Of a stretch of DNA of 64,000 nt, positions 44,667 to 53,576 are shown in pieces. The notes beneath the pieces are model-generated. The model made no database searches. It was given only the letters and a program-made list of their open reading frames with translations, and was not told the origin of the DNA. The DNA is taken from contig JBBACY010000009.1 of assembly GCA_041656735.1 (NCBI GenBank), positions 24,620 to 88,619 of the forward strand, written 5' to 3'. The stretch is from Perlabentimonas sp041656735. GTDB taxonomy: Bacteria; Bacteroidota; Bacteroidia; Bacteroidales; Tenuifilaceae. Within the stretch, counting starts at the first letter, position 1. Every line of letters begins with the position of its first letter. Made by a program: the position numbers and the translations under genes.

Positions 44667-44696
44667 AAACTTAATTACTCGTATTTTTTAAGCGTC

Positions 44697-45599
44697 TTAC
44701 ATCAACTCTAAAAACCTATCCTCAATTCCTGCTTTAGTTTCGCTAATGGTAGCATCAGCAATGCCACAACTTTTAAGATACTCTGGCAGTGAATTATCAA
44801 ATATGTTATCAGTAAAGGTTATGTGCACAGAATCGCCAAAAGGGTAGGCTGTATCAATTCCTGGGAAAACCCTCAGCGCTTTGATGAGTTGGTACTTTTC
44901 GGTGGCTTTAACGCTAAAAAGCATCTTTGTAAAACCATCCTTAACCCTTTCAGGCTCATCAACAAGCATTATTTTTCCGTTCTGTATAAGCGCCACACGA
45001 TTACACCGCATGGCCTCGTCCATATAGGGTGTAGATACAATCACCGTTATATTGTGTTGTCTTAAATTTTTCAACATCTCCCAAAATTCAGCACGCGACA
45101 CCGCATCAACACCAGTTGTTGGCTCATCGAGAACGAGCAAAGAGGGCTTATGGATTAGGGCACACGAAAGAGCCAATTTCTGTTTCATTCCTCCTGAAAG
45201 ATTTCCAGCCAGCCTCCGTTTAAAAGGTTCGATGTGCGAATATATATCAGAAATTAGGTTGTAGTTTGCCTTAACGGTGGTACCGAATACAGTTGCATAA
45301 AAATTAAGGTTTTCCTCGACTGAAAGGTCCTCATAGAGGCTGAATCGACCGGGCATATAACCAATTTTCTTGCGCAATTCCTTATAACCGGAAACAACAT
45401 CAAGGCCAAGAACAGTCATTTTTCCAGCATCGGGCACAAGCAAAGTGGTAATAAGTCGGAATAGGGTTGTTTTCCCTGCACCATCGGGTCCAATAAACCC
45501 GAATATCTCACCCTCATTTACATCAAAATTGATATCGCTTAAAGCCTGTACGCTTCCAAAGCGTTTCTCAATTCCTGATGATTCAATTACTTTATGCAT
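44697..45599 (-). CDS. ABC transporter ATP-binding protein (first)
   Basis: ATPase subunit, 300 residues: Walker A GPDGAGKTT, signature LAGNLSGGMKQKLALS, Walker B LLVLDEPTTGVDAVS and a switch region with TPYMDEAMRCNRV, in which the usual H-loop histidine is replaced by proline (VSTPYMDE). About 70 C-terminal residues form an extra regulatory part (FSVKATEKYQLIKALRVFPG). Four bases after the fusion-protein gene; with the next ATPase it resembles the two halves of RbbA/YbhF-type double ATPases. Confidence 0.94.
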   Translation of the reverse strand: MHKVIESSGIEKRFGSVQALSDINFDVNEGEIFGFIGPDGAGKTTLFRLITTLLVPDAGKMTVLGLDVVSGYKELRKKIGYMPGRFSLYEDLSVEENLNFYATVFGTTVKANYNLISDIYSHIEPFKRRLAGNLSGGMKQKLALSCALIHKPSLLVLDEPTTGVDAVSRAEFWEMLKNLRQHNITVIVSTPYMDEAMRCNRVALIQNGKIMLVDEPERVKDGFTKMLFSVKATEKYQLIKALRVFPGIDTAYPFGDSVHITFTDNIFDNSLPEYLKSCGIADATISETKAGIEDRFLELM

Positions 45600-45603
45600 A
45601 ATG

Positions 45604-46482
45604 TTAGAAAATTGCCTCTCCGGGCATCCCCGATTTCATTGTGCCATCGTTACTCACATCAATTGTTACGGCATATACAAGCGTTACTCGCTCCTCTTTT
45701 GTTTGAATTATTTTAGGTGTAAACTCAGCCTTTTCGGCAATGTGCGATATCGTTCCTTGAAAAGTTTTATACCCCGTTTCCCCATCATCTACCCTAACTG
45801 TACATTCCCCGCCAATTTTAATGCTTCCCAACTGTGCTCCGCTTACATAAACCTTTAGCCTTATTACCGACAGGTCGGCAATTTTAGCTAACGGTCTGCC
45901 TGCTGCGGTAAGTTCACCTTCCTCGGCATATTTTTCGATTATAGTTCCATTAAGTGGGCTTTTAACGCAACTCCTATTAATTTGCTCATTTAGCGTAGCC
46001 CTCTTGGTTTTATAAACCGATACTTCTGCCTCAACTGACACCTTCTGGGTATTATTGGCCACTATTTGTTTTTGCAGCACGGCACGCTGACCAACTAAAT
46101 CATCGAATTGCTTTTGGGTTGCCGCTTCATTTTTAAGCATGCTCTCAATTCGGCTAATGTTAACATTCAGGTTGGCAATTTGCTGGTTCAAAATCTCATT
46201 CTGCCCATTTACTGAACCTATACGAGTACCAATACTTTTGATTCCTGCATCTATTTCATCTTTTTGCAAATGAAACATGGTGGTATCAATAAGCGCAATT
46301 TGTGCACCCTTTGAAATTTCCGAACCCTTTGCAACATCAAATTTCAGGATTCGCCCACTTGTTTCTGAGGATACAATCACCTCGGTTGCTTCAAAAGTTC
46401 CATAGGCATCGGCTTCGTCGCCATTTCCAGAGCACCCTGTAAATAGGATAATTACGGCAATGGCTATTAGTCCAGTTCTCAT
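45604..46482 (-). CDS. HlyD-type membrane fusion lipoprotein
   Basis: Periplasmic adaptor (292 residues) that links an inner membrane exporter to the TolC channel. Lipobox LFTGC (Cys17) replaces the transmembrane anchor of classic HlyD. Residues about 28-60 and 175-195 form the split lipoyl-like domain, with a coiled coil between (LNQQIANLNVNISRIESML, QKQIVANNTQKVSVEAEV). Residues after 195 form beta-barrel parts. 14 bases separate it from the TolC gene. Confidence 0.92.
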   Translation of the reverse strand: MRTGLIAIAVIILFTGCSGNGDEADAYGTFEATEVIVSSETSGRILKFDVAKGSEISKGAQIALIDTTMFHLQKDEIDAGIKSIGTRIGSVNGQNEILNQQIANLNVNISRIESMLKNEAATQKQFDDLVGQRAVLQKQIVANNTQKVSVEAEVSVYKTKRATLNEQINRSCVKSPLNGTIIEKYAEEGELTAAGRPLAKIADLSVIRLKVYVSGAQLGSIKIGGECTVRVDDGETGYKTFQGTISHIAEKAEFTPKIIQTKEERVTLVYAVTIDVSNDGTMKSGMPGEAIF

Positions 46483-46496
46483 ATTATTACTTTTTA

Positions 46497-47795
46497 TTAG
46501 ATTATTTCTTTCCCACAGATATTGTAAAACTCTATTTTTGACTTCGCAAGGTTAATACTGTGAATTTCATGATTTATTAAGGTTTGCTTTTCCGAGTTAA
46601 GCTCATTTAGGTACTCAGTGGCAGTTATTGCACCATTTTTGTACTGCGATTCGGCCGTTAAGCTAATTCTTCTTCGCAACTCAATCAGCTGCCTATCGGC
46701 TACAATCAACGATTCTAGATTTAGAATTTCGGTGCTTTTCGCGTCAATAAGCCTTTCAAGATTATCGGTTAAATCGGTCTTTCTGCTCTCAATCATCTTC
46801 TGCTGAAGCAAAACAATCTGCTTGTCGTTTCTTACCTTGTTCCAGTCGAATATATTCCATTTAACACCAGCCCCAACAATATAAAAGGGTGCAAACTCAT
46901 CTTTAAAAAAATTACTCCCCGGCGGATTGCCATACCCAACAGTAGCAAATCCAAATGCCTTTGGTCTTTTCTTACTTTCTAATAGTTTTATTGATGCATT
47001 TAGCTGTTCCTTTCTGAGGTCGAAAACTTGCAGTTCGGGGCGTAACATTTCAACCGATAGCTCTGCCTCTGTTTCGGGCATCAAAATTTCTGTTGAACTA
47101 TCAATATCAACTCCAATAAGGCTCGAAAGTAACTTTAGCAGTAAATCTTTTTGCATCGTATTTTCAGCAACCTGCTGCTCAATCTTTATCTTTTCGCAGG
47201 TTAGCACATCAATATCCGACTGTAATAACATACCACTTTCGTGCGCCGAGCTAAGCGAAGCGATTCGCTTGTCAATAATTTCGAGATGGTTTTGCAGTAG
47301 CCCCTTCTGCCTATCTATAAGCAGCACGCTAAAATAGTAGGTATTAATTTGGCTTCGGAGCTTATATAAATCTACCTCCGTTTGCTTTTCGTTGATAATA
47401 TGCTCTGCTCTTTCAACCGCTTTTGCACTCTTTACTGAGCCGCCATCGTAAATGGTTTGGTTAATATCGAGTGTAATTTTATATTGCTCGTTGGGTAATG
47501 GCTTGATAAGATTAGAGATTCCCGGTATGGGGAGGGAGCCCATAACCTCCGATAAATCCATAACAGATGAGTTGTAAACAAAGCTGCCATTGGCATCGAG
47601 AGTTGGGAGCCAACCCTTTGAGAGATTCTTATCCTTTACTTGCCAAATTTGATTGTATATCTCCTTGTCTGCCGATATTGGAGCCGACGCATATGCTTTA
47701 TCATAACACTCTTTAAGCGTTATGGAATTTTGGGCGTTTAGTTTACCCAAACCCATTGCTAAAAGGATAAAAGCCAATAATAAATATCTATTCAT
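46497..47795 (-). CDS. TolC-family outer membrane channel protein
   Basis: Outer membrane efflux channel subunit (432 residues from 47795). The start MNRYLLLAFILLAMGLGKLNAQ gives a clear signal peptide cleaved after NAQ; an upstream ATG at 47840 would overlap the TetR gene. The rest has two outer membrane efflux repeats of long alpha-helices (LKECYDKAYASAPISADKEI, then QLNASIKLLESKKRPKAFG). Second gene of the operon, followed by the fusion protein. Confidence 0.93.
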   Translation of the reverse strand: MNRYLLLAFILLAMGLGKLNAQNSITLKECYDKAYASAPISADKEIYNQIWQVKDKNLSKGWLPTLDANGSFVYNSSVMDLSEVMGSLPIPGISNLIKPLPNEQYKITLDINQTIYDGGSVKSAKAVERAEHIINEKQTEVDLYKLRSQINTYYFSVLLIDRQKGLLQNHLEIIDKRIASLSSAHESGMLLQSDIDVLTCEKIKIEQQVAENTMQKDLLLKLLSSLIGVDIDSSTEILMPETEAELSVEMLRPELQVFDLRKEQLNASIKLLESKKRPKAFGFATVGYGNPPGSNFFKDEFAPFYIVGAGVKWNIFDWNKVRNDKQIVLLQQKMIESRKTDLTDNLERLIDAKSTEILNLESLIVADRQLIELRRRISLTAESQYKNGAITATEYLNELNSEKQTLINHEIHSINLAKSKIEFYNICGKEII

Positions 47796-47811
47796 TTCTG
47801 TAGTTATTACG

Positions 47812-48435
47812 CTAACCAATTGTATTATTTTTAATTGCATTAATTACAAAATCTGCAACATACTCTTTGCGTTGTTCTATATAATTATCAAAATCATATC
47901 CTGTTTTCTCAAATACACATACAATCAGTTCCTTAGCCATAAACGGAAAGCCACTTAGTGCAAAAATGGAAGTAATTAGTTGGGGTATATTTTCTCTAGT
48001 AATACTATACCTTACTAATTCCTCTTTGTGTAACAAATTAAGTGAGTCCCAAAATTTATCAATTTCCAGTTTCTCAATAAAACTCTTTACAATTTTCGGA
48101 TTGCGGTTTATTTCATTTAGAAAAAAAGGCACTAACCTAGGGTTTTGTTGAAGAAAAGACATATGCTCACTCACAAAAAGCCTTATTTTATTCTCCAAAG
48201 TGAGTTTTTTCTCAAACATCGGAGCAATTTTTTGAAATAACTGTCTAACAATCACTTCGTACACTGCAGTAAACAGTCGCTCTTTTGTTCGAAAGTAGTA
48301 ATGCAATAACGATTTATTTATTCCTGCACGATCGGCAATTTCCTGCATCCGAGTACCGGCCATCCCCTTTTCAATGAAAACAGCGGTAGCTGCTTCAAAA
48401 ATTTTCTCTTCCGTTTGCTTATCCTTTTCAGTCAT
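47812..48435 (-). CDS. TetR/AcrR-family transcriptional regulator
   Basis: DNA-binding repressor, 207 residues. The N-terminal helix-turn-helix is FIEKGMAGTRMQEIADRAGINKSLLHYYFRTKERLF at about 18-53, typical of the family. The C-terminal ligand domain is not specific. It is the first gene of the export operon, and the palindrome at 48480-48510, 45-75 bases upstream, is its likely operator. It probably represses its own operon until a toxic ligand binds. Confidence 0.94.
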   Translation of the reverse strand: MTEKDKQTEEKIFEAATAVFIEKGMAGTRMQEIADRAGINKSLLHYYFRTKERLFTAVYEVIVRQLFQKIAPMFEKKLTLENKIRLFVSEHMSFLQQNPRLVPFFLNEINRNPKIVKSFIEKLEIDKFWDSLNLLHKEELVRYSITRENIPQLITSIFALSGFPFMAKELIVCVFEKTGYDFDNYIEQRKEYVADFVINAIKNNTIG

Positions 48436-48479
48436 CTTGTTTACAGGGTTTTATTCCGCTTTGCAATTAATTTTCAATG

Positions 48480-48510
48480 TTTGACTAAATGGTTAAACCA
48501 ATTGGTCAAA
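48480..48510. promoter_or_regulatory. Near-perfect 31 bp palindrome, likely TetR operator
   Basis: TTTGACTAAATGGTT is followed by one base and then AACCAATTGGTCAAA, whose complement matches at 13 of 15 positions. It lies in the spacer before the TetR-family gene, where autoregulated operons keep their operator. Minus-strand TTTGAC in the palindrome can also act as a -33 element, so binding would block the promoter. Confidence 0.55.
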
Positions 48511-48581
48511 TGTAGATATTAAAATCGGAATAGACAATATAAACAAGCAATATTTTTTTAGTGGTAAGGGGTAATTATAAA

Positions 48582-48612
48582 AAAAAGGTGCCCCGAAAAG
48601 GCACCTTTTTTT
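48582..48612. terminator. Bidirectional terminator-type hairpin
   Basis: AAAAAGGTGCC/GGCACCTTTTT with a seven-base loop, with T-rich runs on both strands (the minus strand continues TTTTTATAATT). It lies downstream of the membrane protein gene 48638-49225 read leftward. Confidence 0.85.
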
Positions 48613-48637
48613 CTTCAATATTTTACGTTTCTTAAAT

Positions 48638-49225
48638 CTACTCCTCAGGTACATCACCTGCAAGCTGTCCGTAAATACTCGCAGTTAAACCCAAAACTAT
48701 GGGCATTATTAAAACTACCACAATGTAACCTAAAAAGTTCGACAACAAACTTAGCAATGAAAATACTATCAAAATGCATATTCCTACAACCAATTCCGCT
48801 AAAAACATAGTCCACTTATTACCATAGGTAAGGTTATTACTAAGTTTAAGCGCCTCTGATGCACCCATGCCTTTGTCAACAACTAGCAATGTTGATAAGC
48901 TATAGGCAATTGAAAGCACCATACCAGGGATGAGCAGAAAAAGCATAGCCGGAAAAATAATTAGTGACCTTAGTCCTGTAACTAAAAAAAACTCTCCCAT
49001 AAACTTATAGTATTTCTTGTCGAAAATTTCAAGAGGCGAAATTATCTTTCCTCTACTTATTGCAGCCGGAAGGGTTACAATAGCGATAGTTGTTCCAACA
49101 TTCACGTAAGGAATCCAAATGGTTAAAATCCAAAGAACCAAACATCCAATCAATGATGGGAAATTTTTCAAACCGAGTGAAACTGCATTTGAAAGAAGTT
49201 GTCCAAAATCCAATTTTTTCTCCAT
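48638..49225 (-). CDS. Integral membrane protein of unknown function, 195 aa
   Basis: Not recognised. Four to five helices (LIGCLVLWILTIWIPYV, SLIIFPAMLFLLIPGMVLSIAYSL, FLAELVVGICILIVFSLLSLL, YIVVVLIMPIVLGLTASI) and an N-terminus starting MEKKLDFGQLLSNAVSLGLKNFPSLIG. The GL..GFPS and the VDKGMGASEALKLSNNLTYGNKW loop resemble membrane proteins that bind glycerophosphodiester-like or glutamate-like ligands, but this is weak. Own terminator downstream; 74 bases to the asparaginase gene. Confidence 0.7.
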   Translation of the reverse strand: MEKKLDFGQLLSNAVSLGLKNFPSLIGCLVLWILTIWIPYVNVGTTIAIVTLPAAISRGKIISPLEIFDKKYYKFMGEFFLVTGLRSLIIFPAMLFLLIPGMVLSIAYSLSTLLVVDKGMGASEALKLSNNLTYGNKWTMFLAELVVGICILIVFSLLSLLSNFLGYIVVVLIMPIVLGLTASIYGQLAGDVPEE

Positions 49226-49299
49226 AGTTTTAAGATTAATTAGGTTTAATGATTAAACTTTTAAAAATAAAGAAATAATAGGACAAAAACAATACGCGG

Positions 49300-50274
49300 C
49301 TAAAAAATGCCAACCCCTCTTTCCCCATTTTCAGTGGCAAACGCCCTAAACATTCCCAAGGAATTAAAAGAAAGATGCACATTTCCCCATTTATCAACTG
49401 CAATAATACCACCCTCACCGCCTACAGCCACAAGTTTTCTCTGAACCACTTCATCTGCAGCCATATCAAGTGAAAGTCCTTTGTACTGCATTAAGGCTGA
49501 AATATCATGTGCAACGGTGTAGCGGATAAAGAACTCGCCGTGCCCAGTTGCCGAAATGGCACATGTGCTATTGTTTGCATAGGTTCCTGCCCCAATTATT
49601 GGCACATCGCCCACCCTACCATACCGTTTATTGGTCATTCCGCCAGTTGATGTTGCAGCAGCCAAATTACCCTCAATATCGAGGGCAACACAACCAACCG
49701 TACCCATCTTTTTATCACGCTCGAGTGCACGCTGCAATGCTTGGTAACTTTTTTCGGTATAGAAGTAGGAACTATCAACAATTTCGATTCCATTTTGCGA
49801 AGCGAAAAGTGACGCCCCCTTGCCTACCATCAGCACGTGAGGGGAATTTTCCATAACCCTTCGAGCAGCAGAAATAGGGTTCTTAATATCGCCAACACCG
49901 GCAACAGCGCCTGCTGTTAAATCCTTACCAAACATTATGGCCGCATCGAGCTCATTCTTGCCGTCGTTGGTAAATACGGCACCACGACCGGCATTAAAAA
50001 GTGGGCAATCCTCAAGGTAGTTAACCACCTTTTCAACTGCATCGAGACTGGACCCGCCATTTTTAAGAATATCCTCGCCAATTGCTAAAGCATTTTTTAG
50101 CTCGGTTTCAAGTTCCTGAATTTGCTCATCGGTATAGTTATCAGGTGTCATTGCGCCAGCCCCTCCGTGTAATGCAATTGCCCAATTGTTAACCTTTGTT
50201 TTTGATGCTGGGTTGCATGATACAAACAAAAATAAGCCGAGCGCTAAGGCATAAAAAAGTTGTCTGGTTTTCAT
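49300..50274 (-). CDS. Ntn-type isoaspartyl peptidase / L-asparaginase lipoprotein
   Basis: N-terminal nucleophile hydrolase (324 residues) that cuts beta-aspartyl dipeptides and/or asparagine. Signal peptide with lipobox FVSC (Cys20), then WAIALHGGAGAMTP. Autocleavage would occur before Thr192 in KMGTVGCVALDIEGNLAAATSTGG, which becomes the catalytic N-terminus of the beta chain. GRVGDVPIIGAGTYANN and SATGHGEFFIRY complete the site. Periplasmic location is inferred from the lipobox. The neighbour upstream is the ferredoxin gene, 52 bases away. Confidence 0.93.
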   Translation of the reverse strand: MKTRQLFYALALGLFLFVSCNPASKTKVNNWAIALHGGAGAMTPDNYTDEQIQELETELKNALAIGEDILKNGGSSLDAVEKVVNYLEDCPLFNAGRGAVFTNDGKNELDAAIMFGKDLTAGAVAGVGDIKNPISAARRVMENSPHVLMVGKGASLFASQNGIEIVDSSYFYTEKSYQALQRALERDKKMGTVGCVALDIEGNLAAATSTGGMTNKRYGRVGDVPIIGAGTYANNSTCAISATGHGEFFIRYTVAHDISALMQYKGLSLDMAADEVVQRKLVAVGGEGGIIAVDKWGNVHLSFNSLGMFRAFATENGERGVGIF

Positions 50275-50326
50275 ATTACCTAATTTTAAAGTGTTTTATA
50301 TTGATGTTTTCATATTCTGTGAGAAA

Positions 50327-51928
50327 TTAGAACGGAAAATCATCCACATCGGACTCTCGAGGGTCGTCGCTAGTTTCCTTTGGCATTTGTGCCACCTGGT
50401 GATTAACATTTCCATTTACAAAAATTGCTTTGTATGGTGTGGTAGGGCATGCATACTCGCAAGCACCACAGCCTATACAAATATCTTCATCAACCTCGGG
50501 TAGCAGTAAACCATCCCACGGAACCATATGTACGGCTTTGGTTGGACAATGCTCTGAGCAAGCTCCGCAATCGGTTCTATCCACGCGAACAATACAATTG
50601 CCCATATGAAATTTCGCTTTGCCAAGTTGCGTTCGTTTTTTTGTGTCGAGCTCTAGCGGACGAATTGCGCCCGTGGGGCAAATATCACCACAAAGAGTAC
50701 ACTCGAAATTACAAAAACCCGAATGGAAATCCATGTGAGGCTGTAGCAAGCCCAACAAGCCATACTGGCTAATTGATGGTTGAATAACATGGGTAGGGCA
50801 AACCGTAACGCAAAGGTGGCAGGCGATGCATGCGTTTAAAAAATCTTTTTGATTGTCGGACCCTGGCGGAGTAATGGGCGCCAAGCGGCTGTTAGGCCGA
50901 TGCCCAGCTGTTGACTTACCCAATTCGGGGTTGCTAACATCTAATCCTCTCCCTTTTCCTTGGGCAATAGACTTTAACGATTTACCTAGCAACGATGCCC
51001 CTACCATTAACCCAGTAAAGTTGGCAATAAAGTTTCGGCGCGAGGGGTTTGGACTTGTTACCGACACCGTTTTGCTGCCCGAATATGCAAATTTGTAACC
51101 AATACCCCCCTCCTTGCAACTATCAACACAATTATAGCACGCAACGCATCTGGAAAAGTCAATCGTTTTTTCCTTAATATCAATACAGCTTGCCTTGCAG
51201 CTGCGAGAGCACCTATTACAAACTGTGCACACATTTTCGTCGATTGTTAACTTAAAAATTGAGTATCGCGAAATAAGGCTAAGAAAAGCACCCACCGGAC
51301 AAAGAGAATTACAAAAAAGTCGGCCCCAGCGCCAAGCAACAAAAATAAGGGGTGCAGTTAACCCAGCAACTATGGCAACTCCTTGCCAAGGCACACCTAC
51401 AAAATCGACCTTATGAAGCGCATAGCTATTAAAAATACCCAGTATGCTAGCTAGCACATTGTTTGCACTATAATACACTGGCCTAACTAAGTTCGAAAAA
51501 ATTCTACCTGCAAAGCTGTACGGGTCCAGCGTGTACAGTAAAAATACCGAACCCGACAATGCTAAAATAATAACCAGGGAGAGCACCGAGTATCGAAGAA
51601 TATTAAGAGGCTTTAAATATTTATACCTCTGCTTCTTTATGCGAAATCTGGCAATAAAATCCTGAAAAATACCCAGAGGGCAAAGAACCGAACAGTAAAC
51701 TCTTCCAAATAACAAAGTGAGTAGAGAAACAGCTATAAAACCCGTGGCAAAAATGCCGCCAACCTTAATAAACTTAAGTAATGAAGGGGTGAACTGTGGA
51801 TATAAAAAGCCACGTATAAAGCCTTCGGAAAAGGTATGAGAAAAGTCGACAAATATGAATACAAAAAATAAAAAATACACCAAAGCTAACAGCCTGCGAA
51901 GCCAACGTAGCGAAAATAACTTTTGCAT
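50327..51928 (-). CDS. NapH/NosR-like iron-sulfur membrane protein with internal Tat motif
   Basis: Membrane-bound electron-transfer protein (533 residues). About five helices and two NapH-type CP motifs (YCSVLCPLG, FCNSLCPVGAF) occupy residues 1-200, followed by two 4Fe-4S clusters (CTVCNRCSRSC, CVACYNCVDSC). Then comes a twin-arginine motif SRRNFIANF at R297/R298 and a hydrophobic helix (TGLMVGASLLG), then four further ferredoxin-like clusters (CIACHLCVTVCP, CTLCGDICP, CGACSEHCP, CIGCGACEYACP). It looks like a fusion of a NapH-type membrane half to a NapG-type exported ferredoxin. The DUF362 gene lies 11 bases upstream on the same strand. Confidence 0.88.
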   Translation of the reverse strand: MQKLFSLRWLRRLLALVYFLFFVFIFVDFSHTFSEGFIRGFLYPQFTPSLLKFIKVGGIFATGFIAVSLLTLLFGRVYCSVLCPLGIFQDFIARFRIKKQRYKYLKPLNILRYSVLSLVIILALSGSVFLLYTLDPYSFAGRIFSNLVRPVYYSANNVLASILGIFNSYALHKVDFVGVPWQGVAIVAGLTAPLIFVAWRWGRLFCNSLCPVGAFLSLISRYSIFKLTIDENVCTVCNRCSRSCKASCIDIKEKTIDFSRCVACYNCVDSCKEGGIGYKFAYSGSKTVSVTSPNPSRRNFIANFTGLMVGASLLGKSLKSIAQGKGRGLDVSNPELGKSTAGHRPNSRLAPITPPGSDNQKDFLNACIACHLCVTVCPTHVIQPSISQYGLLGLLQPHMDFHSGFCNFECTLCGDICPTGAIRPLELDTKKRTQLGKAKFHMGNCIVRVDRTDCGACSEHCPTKAVHMVPWDGLLLPEVDEDICIGCGACEYACPTTPYKAIFVNGNVNHQVAQMPKETSDDPRESDVDDFPF

Positions 51929-51939
51929 AATATACTATG

Positions 51940-52863
51940 TTATACCCTTAAACGTTCAATATTTAGCTCGTCTAAATTCATATTACCCACACCCATTTCG
52001 TGAGCCATTTTAATATGATTCACCTCCGAAGGTTCAACTCCGAATATTTTTGAGGCTGCGGAATCGGCGGCAACCATATCGGTTGAAATGATAAGGGTCT
52101 TTTTCATAACCAAATCGGCCTGACTAACCCCACGAGGACCATTCTGAGTCATAACCCTGTACGCATCTACAATATTGAGGTCGGGTTTACACCACGTGCC
52201 AAAATCGGCTATACACTGATGCAAATCGTTGCGATGCCAATAGCGCCTATCCCACACAACGCCCATAAGGTTTTTAAGGCATACGGTAATCTTAGCCGAG
52301 CTGTGGTGCTTAAGAATTGGAACATTAATAAACACATCGGAGTTTAAAATAAGCTCGTGTACCTTGACCTCTTTAAGACGCTTGCCATTGGGTATTGAAA
52401 CAGTTTTGTAGTAATTCTCGGTATTACCTGGCACAATTTTACCTCCGGCATTTTTCACCGCATCTTCAATGCCGCTGTTGGCATAGCACCGGTTCCACGT
52501 ATCGCAGGTATTGTCGAAAACAAACACATCTTTGGCACCCGCTTTTAAACACTGTTTAACTAGGTGCCCAACCAGCTCAGGATTTGTGTCGCCACCCAAT
52601 TCGGGAGCGGTATCCCAGCCAATATTGGGTTTAATAACAACCGTTTGACCACTCTTTACAAACTTGCCAATGCCTCCCAATGCAGCAATGGCCTTATCGA
52701 ACATTGGAATGGGCTCGCCGCCCATAACAGCAACCAGGTCGAATGGCTTGCTAGGGTTTGATTTGCCAACGCCTGACAAGGACGCAGCACCGCTAACCTT
52801 TAGGAATGCTCCGGCTAGCAACCCTGCACCTAGCCCTTTTTTCAGAAAATCTCTTCGCTTCAT
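51940..52863 (-). CDS. DUF362 family protein with Tat signal
   Basis: Exported DUF362 protein of 307 residues. The Tat signal MKRRDFLKKGLGAGLLAGAFL sends a folded, probably iron-sulfur or metal-containing protein across the membrane. The body (VVIKPNIGWDTAPELGGDTN, NVPILKHHSSAKITVCLKNLMGVVWD) is typical of DUF362; no ferredoxin CxxC motif is in the chain. It forms a unit with the iron-sulfur membrane protein, whose start lies 11 bases downstream, and is divergent from the small membrane protein at 53008. Confidence 0.9.
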   Translation of the reverse strand: MKRRDFLKKGLGAGLLAGAFLKVSGAASLSGVGKSNPSKPFDLVAVMGGEPIPMFDKAIAALGGIGKFVKSGQTVVIKPNIGWDTAPELGGDTNPELVGHLVKQCLKAGAKDVFVFDNTCDTWNRCYANSGIEDAVKNAGGKIVPGNTENYYKTVSIPNGKRLKEVKVHELILNSDVFINVPILKHHSSAKITVCLKNLMGVVWDRRYWHRNDLHQCIADFGTWCKPDLNIVDAYRVMTQNGPRGVSQADLVMKKTLIISTDMVAADSAASKIFGVEPSEVNHIKMAHEMGVGNMNLDELNIERLRV

Positions 52864-52931
52864 ACCTTAATTGCTTATTATGATTTACAAGATAATTCGG
52901 CTTAAATATACAAAAAAGACGTAAATACTCA

Positions 52932-52939
52932 TATATTTG
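52932..52939 (+). promoter_or_regulatory. Candidate -7 box (TATATTTG)
   Basis: Matches TAnnTTTG, 68 bases before the ATG at 53008. No clear -33 box. Confidence 0.35.
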
Positions 52940-53007
52940 CATTAATACGTTACAAAACTGCAAGTAAAAAGAGTGGTAAAATACCTTAAACGCTAAACGA
53001 TACTATT

Positions 53008-53529
53008 ATGACTACTATGCCCATAACCACAAGAAAAACCATAGCATACGTTTTATTCGACATTTTTGCACTGGCTTTTATTTACCTTATACCCACCATT
53101 TCGCATATGCTCAGCTTTCCGCTGTACCTGATTGAGCCAATGCGAATTGCACTAGTTTTGGCACTAGTTCACACCACAAAGCGAAATGCATATATTATCG
53201 CCCTCACGCTTCCGCTTTTCAGTTTTCTAGTTTCGGCACATCCTGTGTTTTATAAGATGCTACTTATTTCGGGCGAGCTGGTTTTAAATGTTTGGCTATT
53301 TTACTTTCTATTGAAGAGAACCAAGAATGCCTTCGCATCAATACTTAGCTCAATTATTTTGAGCAAGGCCCTTTACTATGCCGTAAAGTTTATTGCCATA
53401 ACCCTTATTCTTAAAACAAGCGAAGTACTTGTGGCCACGCCTTTCTACATTCAGGCTGCTACCACGCTGGTATTCAGTGTTTATATTGGCTTTATGTTTA
53501 AAAAGGGAATGGGTAGGGTTGATAGTTAA
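53008..53529 (+). CDS. Small integral membrane protein of unknown function, 173 aa
   Basis: Not recognised. Five or six helices with few charged residues (IAYVLFDIFALAFIYLIPTI, IIALTLPLFSFLVSAH, TLVFSVYIGFMFKKG). Size and pattern resemble S-components of ECF vitamin transporters or prenyl-type membrane proteins, but no family mark is seen. It is divergent from the DUF362/iron-sulfur unit and may belong to the same process. Its stop codon (53527-53529) overlaps the stop of the remnant ABC-F tail on the opposite strand. Confidence 0.7.
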   Translation: MTTMPITTRKTIAYVLFDIFALAFIYLIPTISHMLSFPLYLIEPMRIALVLALVHTTKRNAYIIALTLPLFSFLVSAHPVFYKMLLISGELVLNVWLFYFLLKRTKNAFASILSSIILSKALYYAVKFIAITLILKTSEVLVATPFYIQAATTLVFSVYIGFMFKKGMGRVDS

Positions 53530-53576
53530 CCGAAGAGTTGACCTGCATTTTCATCGATTTCCATCAACTCAAACTA
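53526..53576 (-). pseudogene. Remnant C-terminal tail of an ABC-F gene
   Basis: On the minus strand the frame reads FELMEIDENAGQLFG followed by a stop, directly after an in-frame TAG. The intact ABC-F gene downstream ends WLELMEIDENAG and stop. Bases 53541-53579 align with 53907-53945 at 30 of 39 positions. All five differences inside the eight codons MEIDENAG are synonymous (GGT/GGG, GAA/GAG twice, GAT/GAC, ATC/ATT), and the TAG differs from the Trp codon TGG by one base. This looks like the end of a diverged copy of the gene that was cut off by the repeat element at 53640-53892. Confidence 0.6.
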
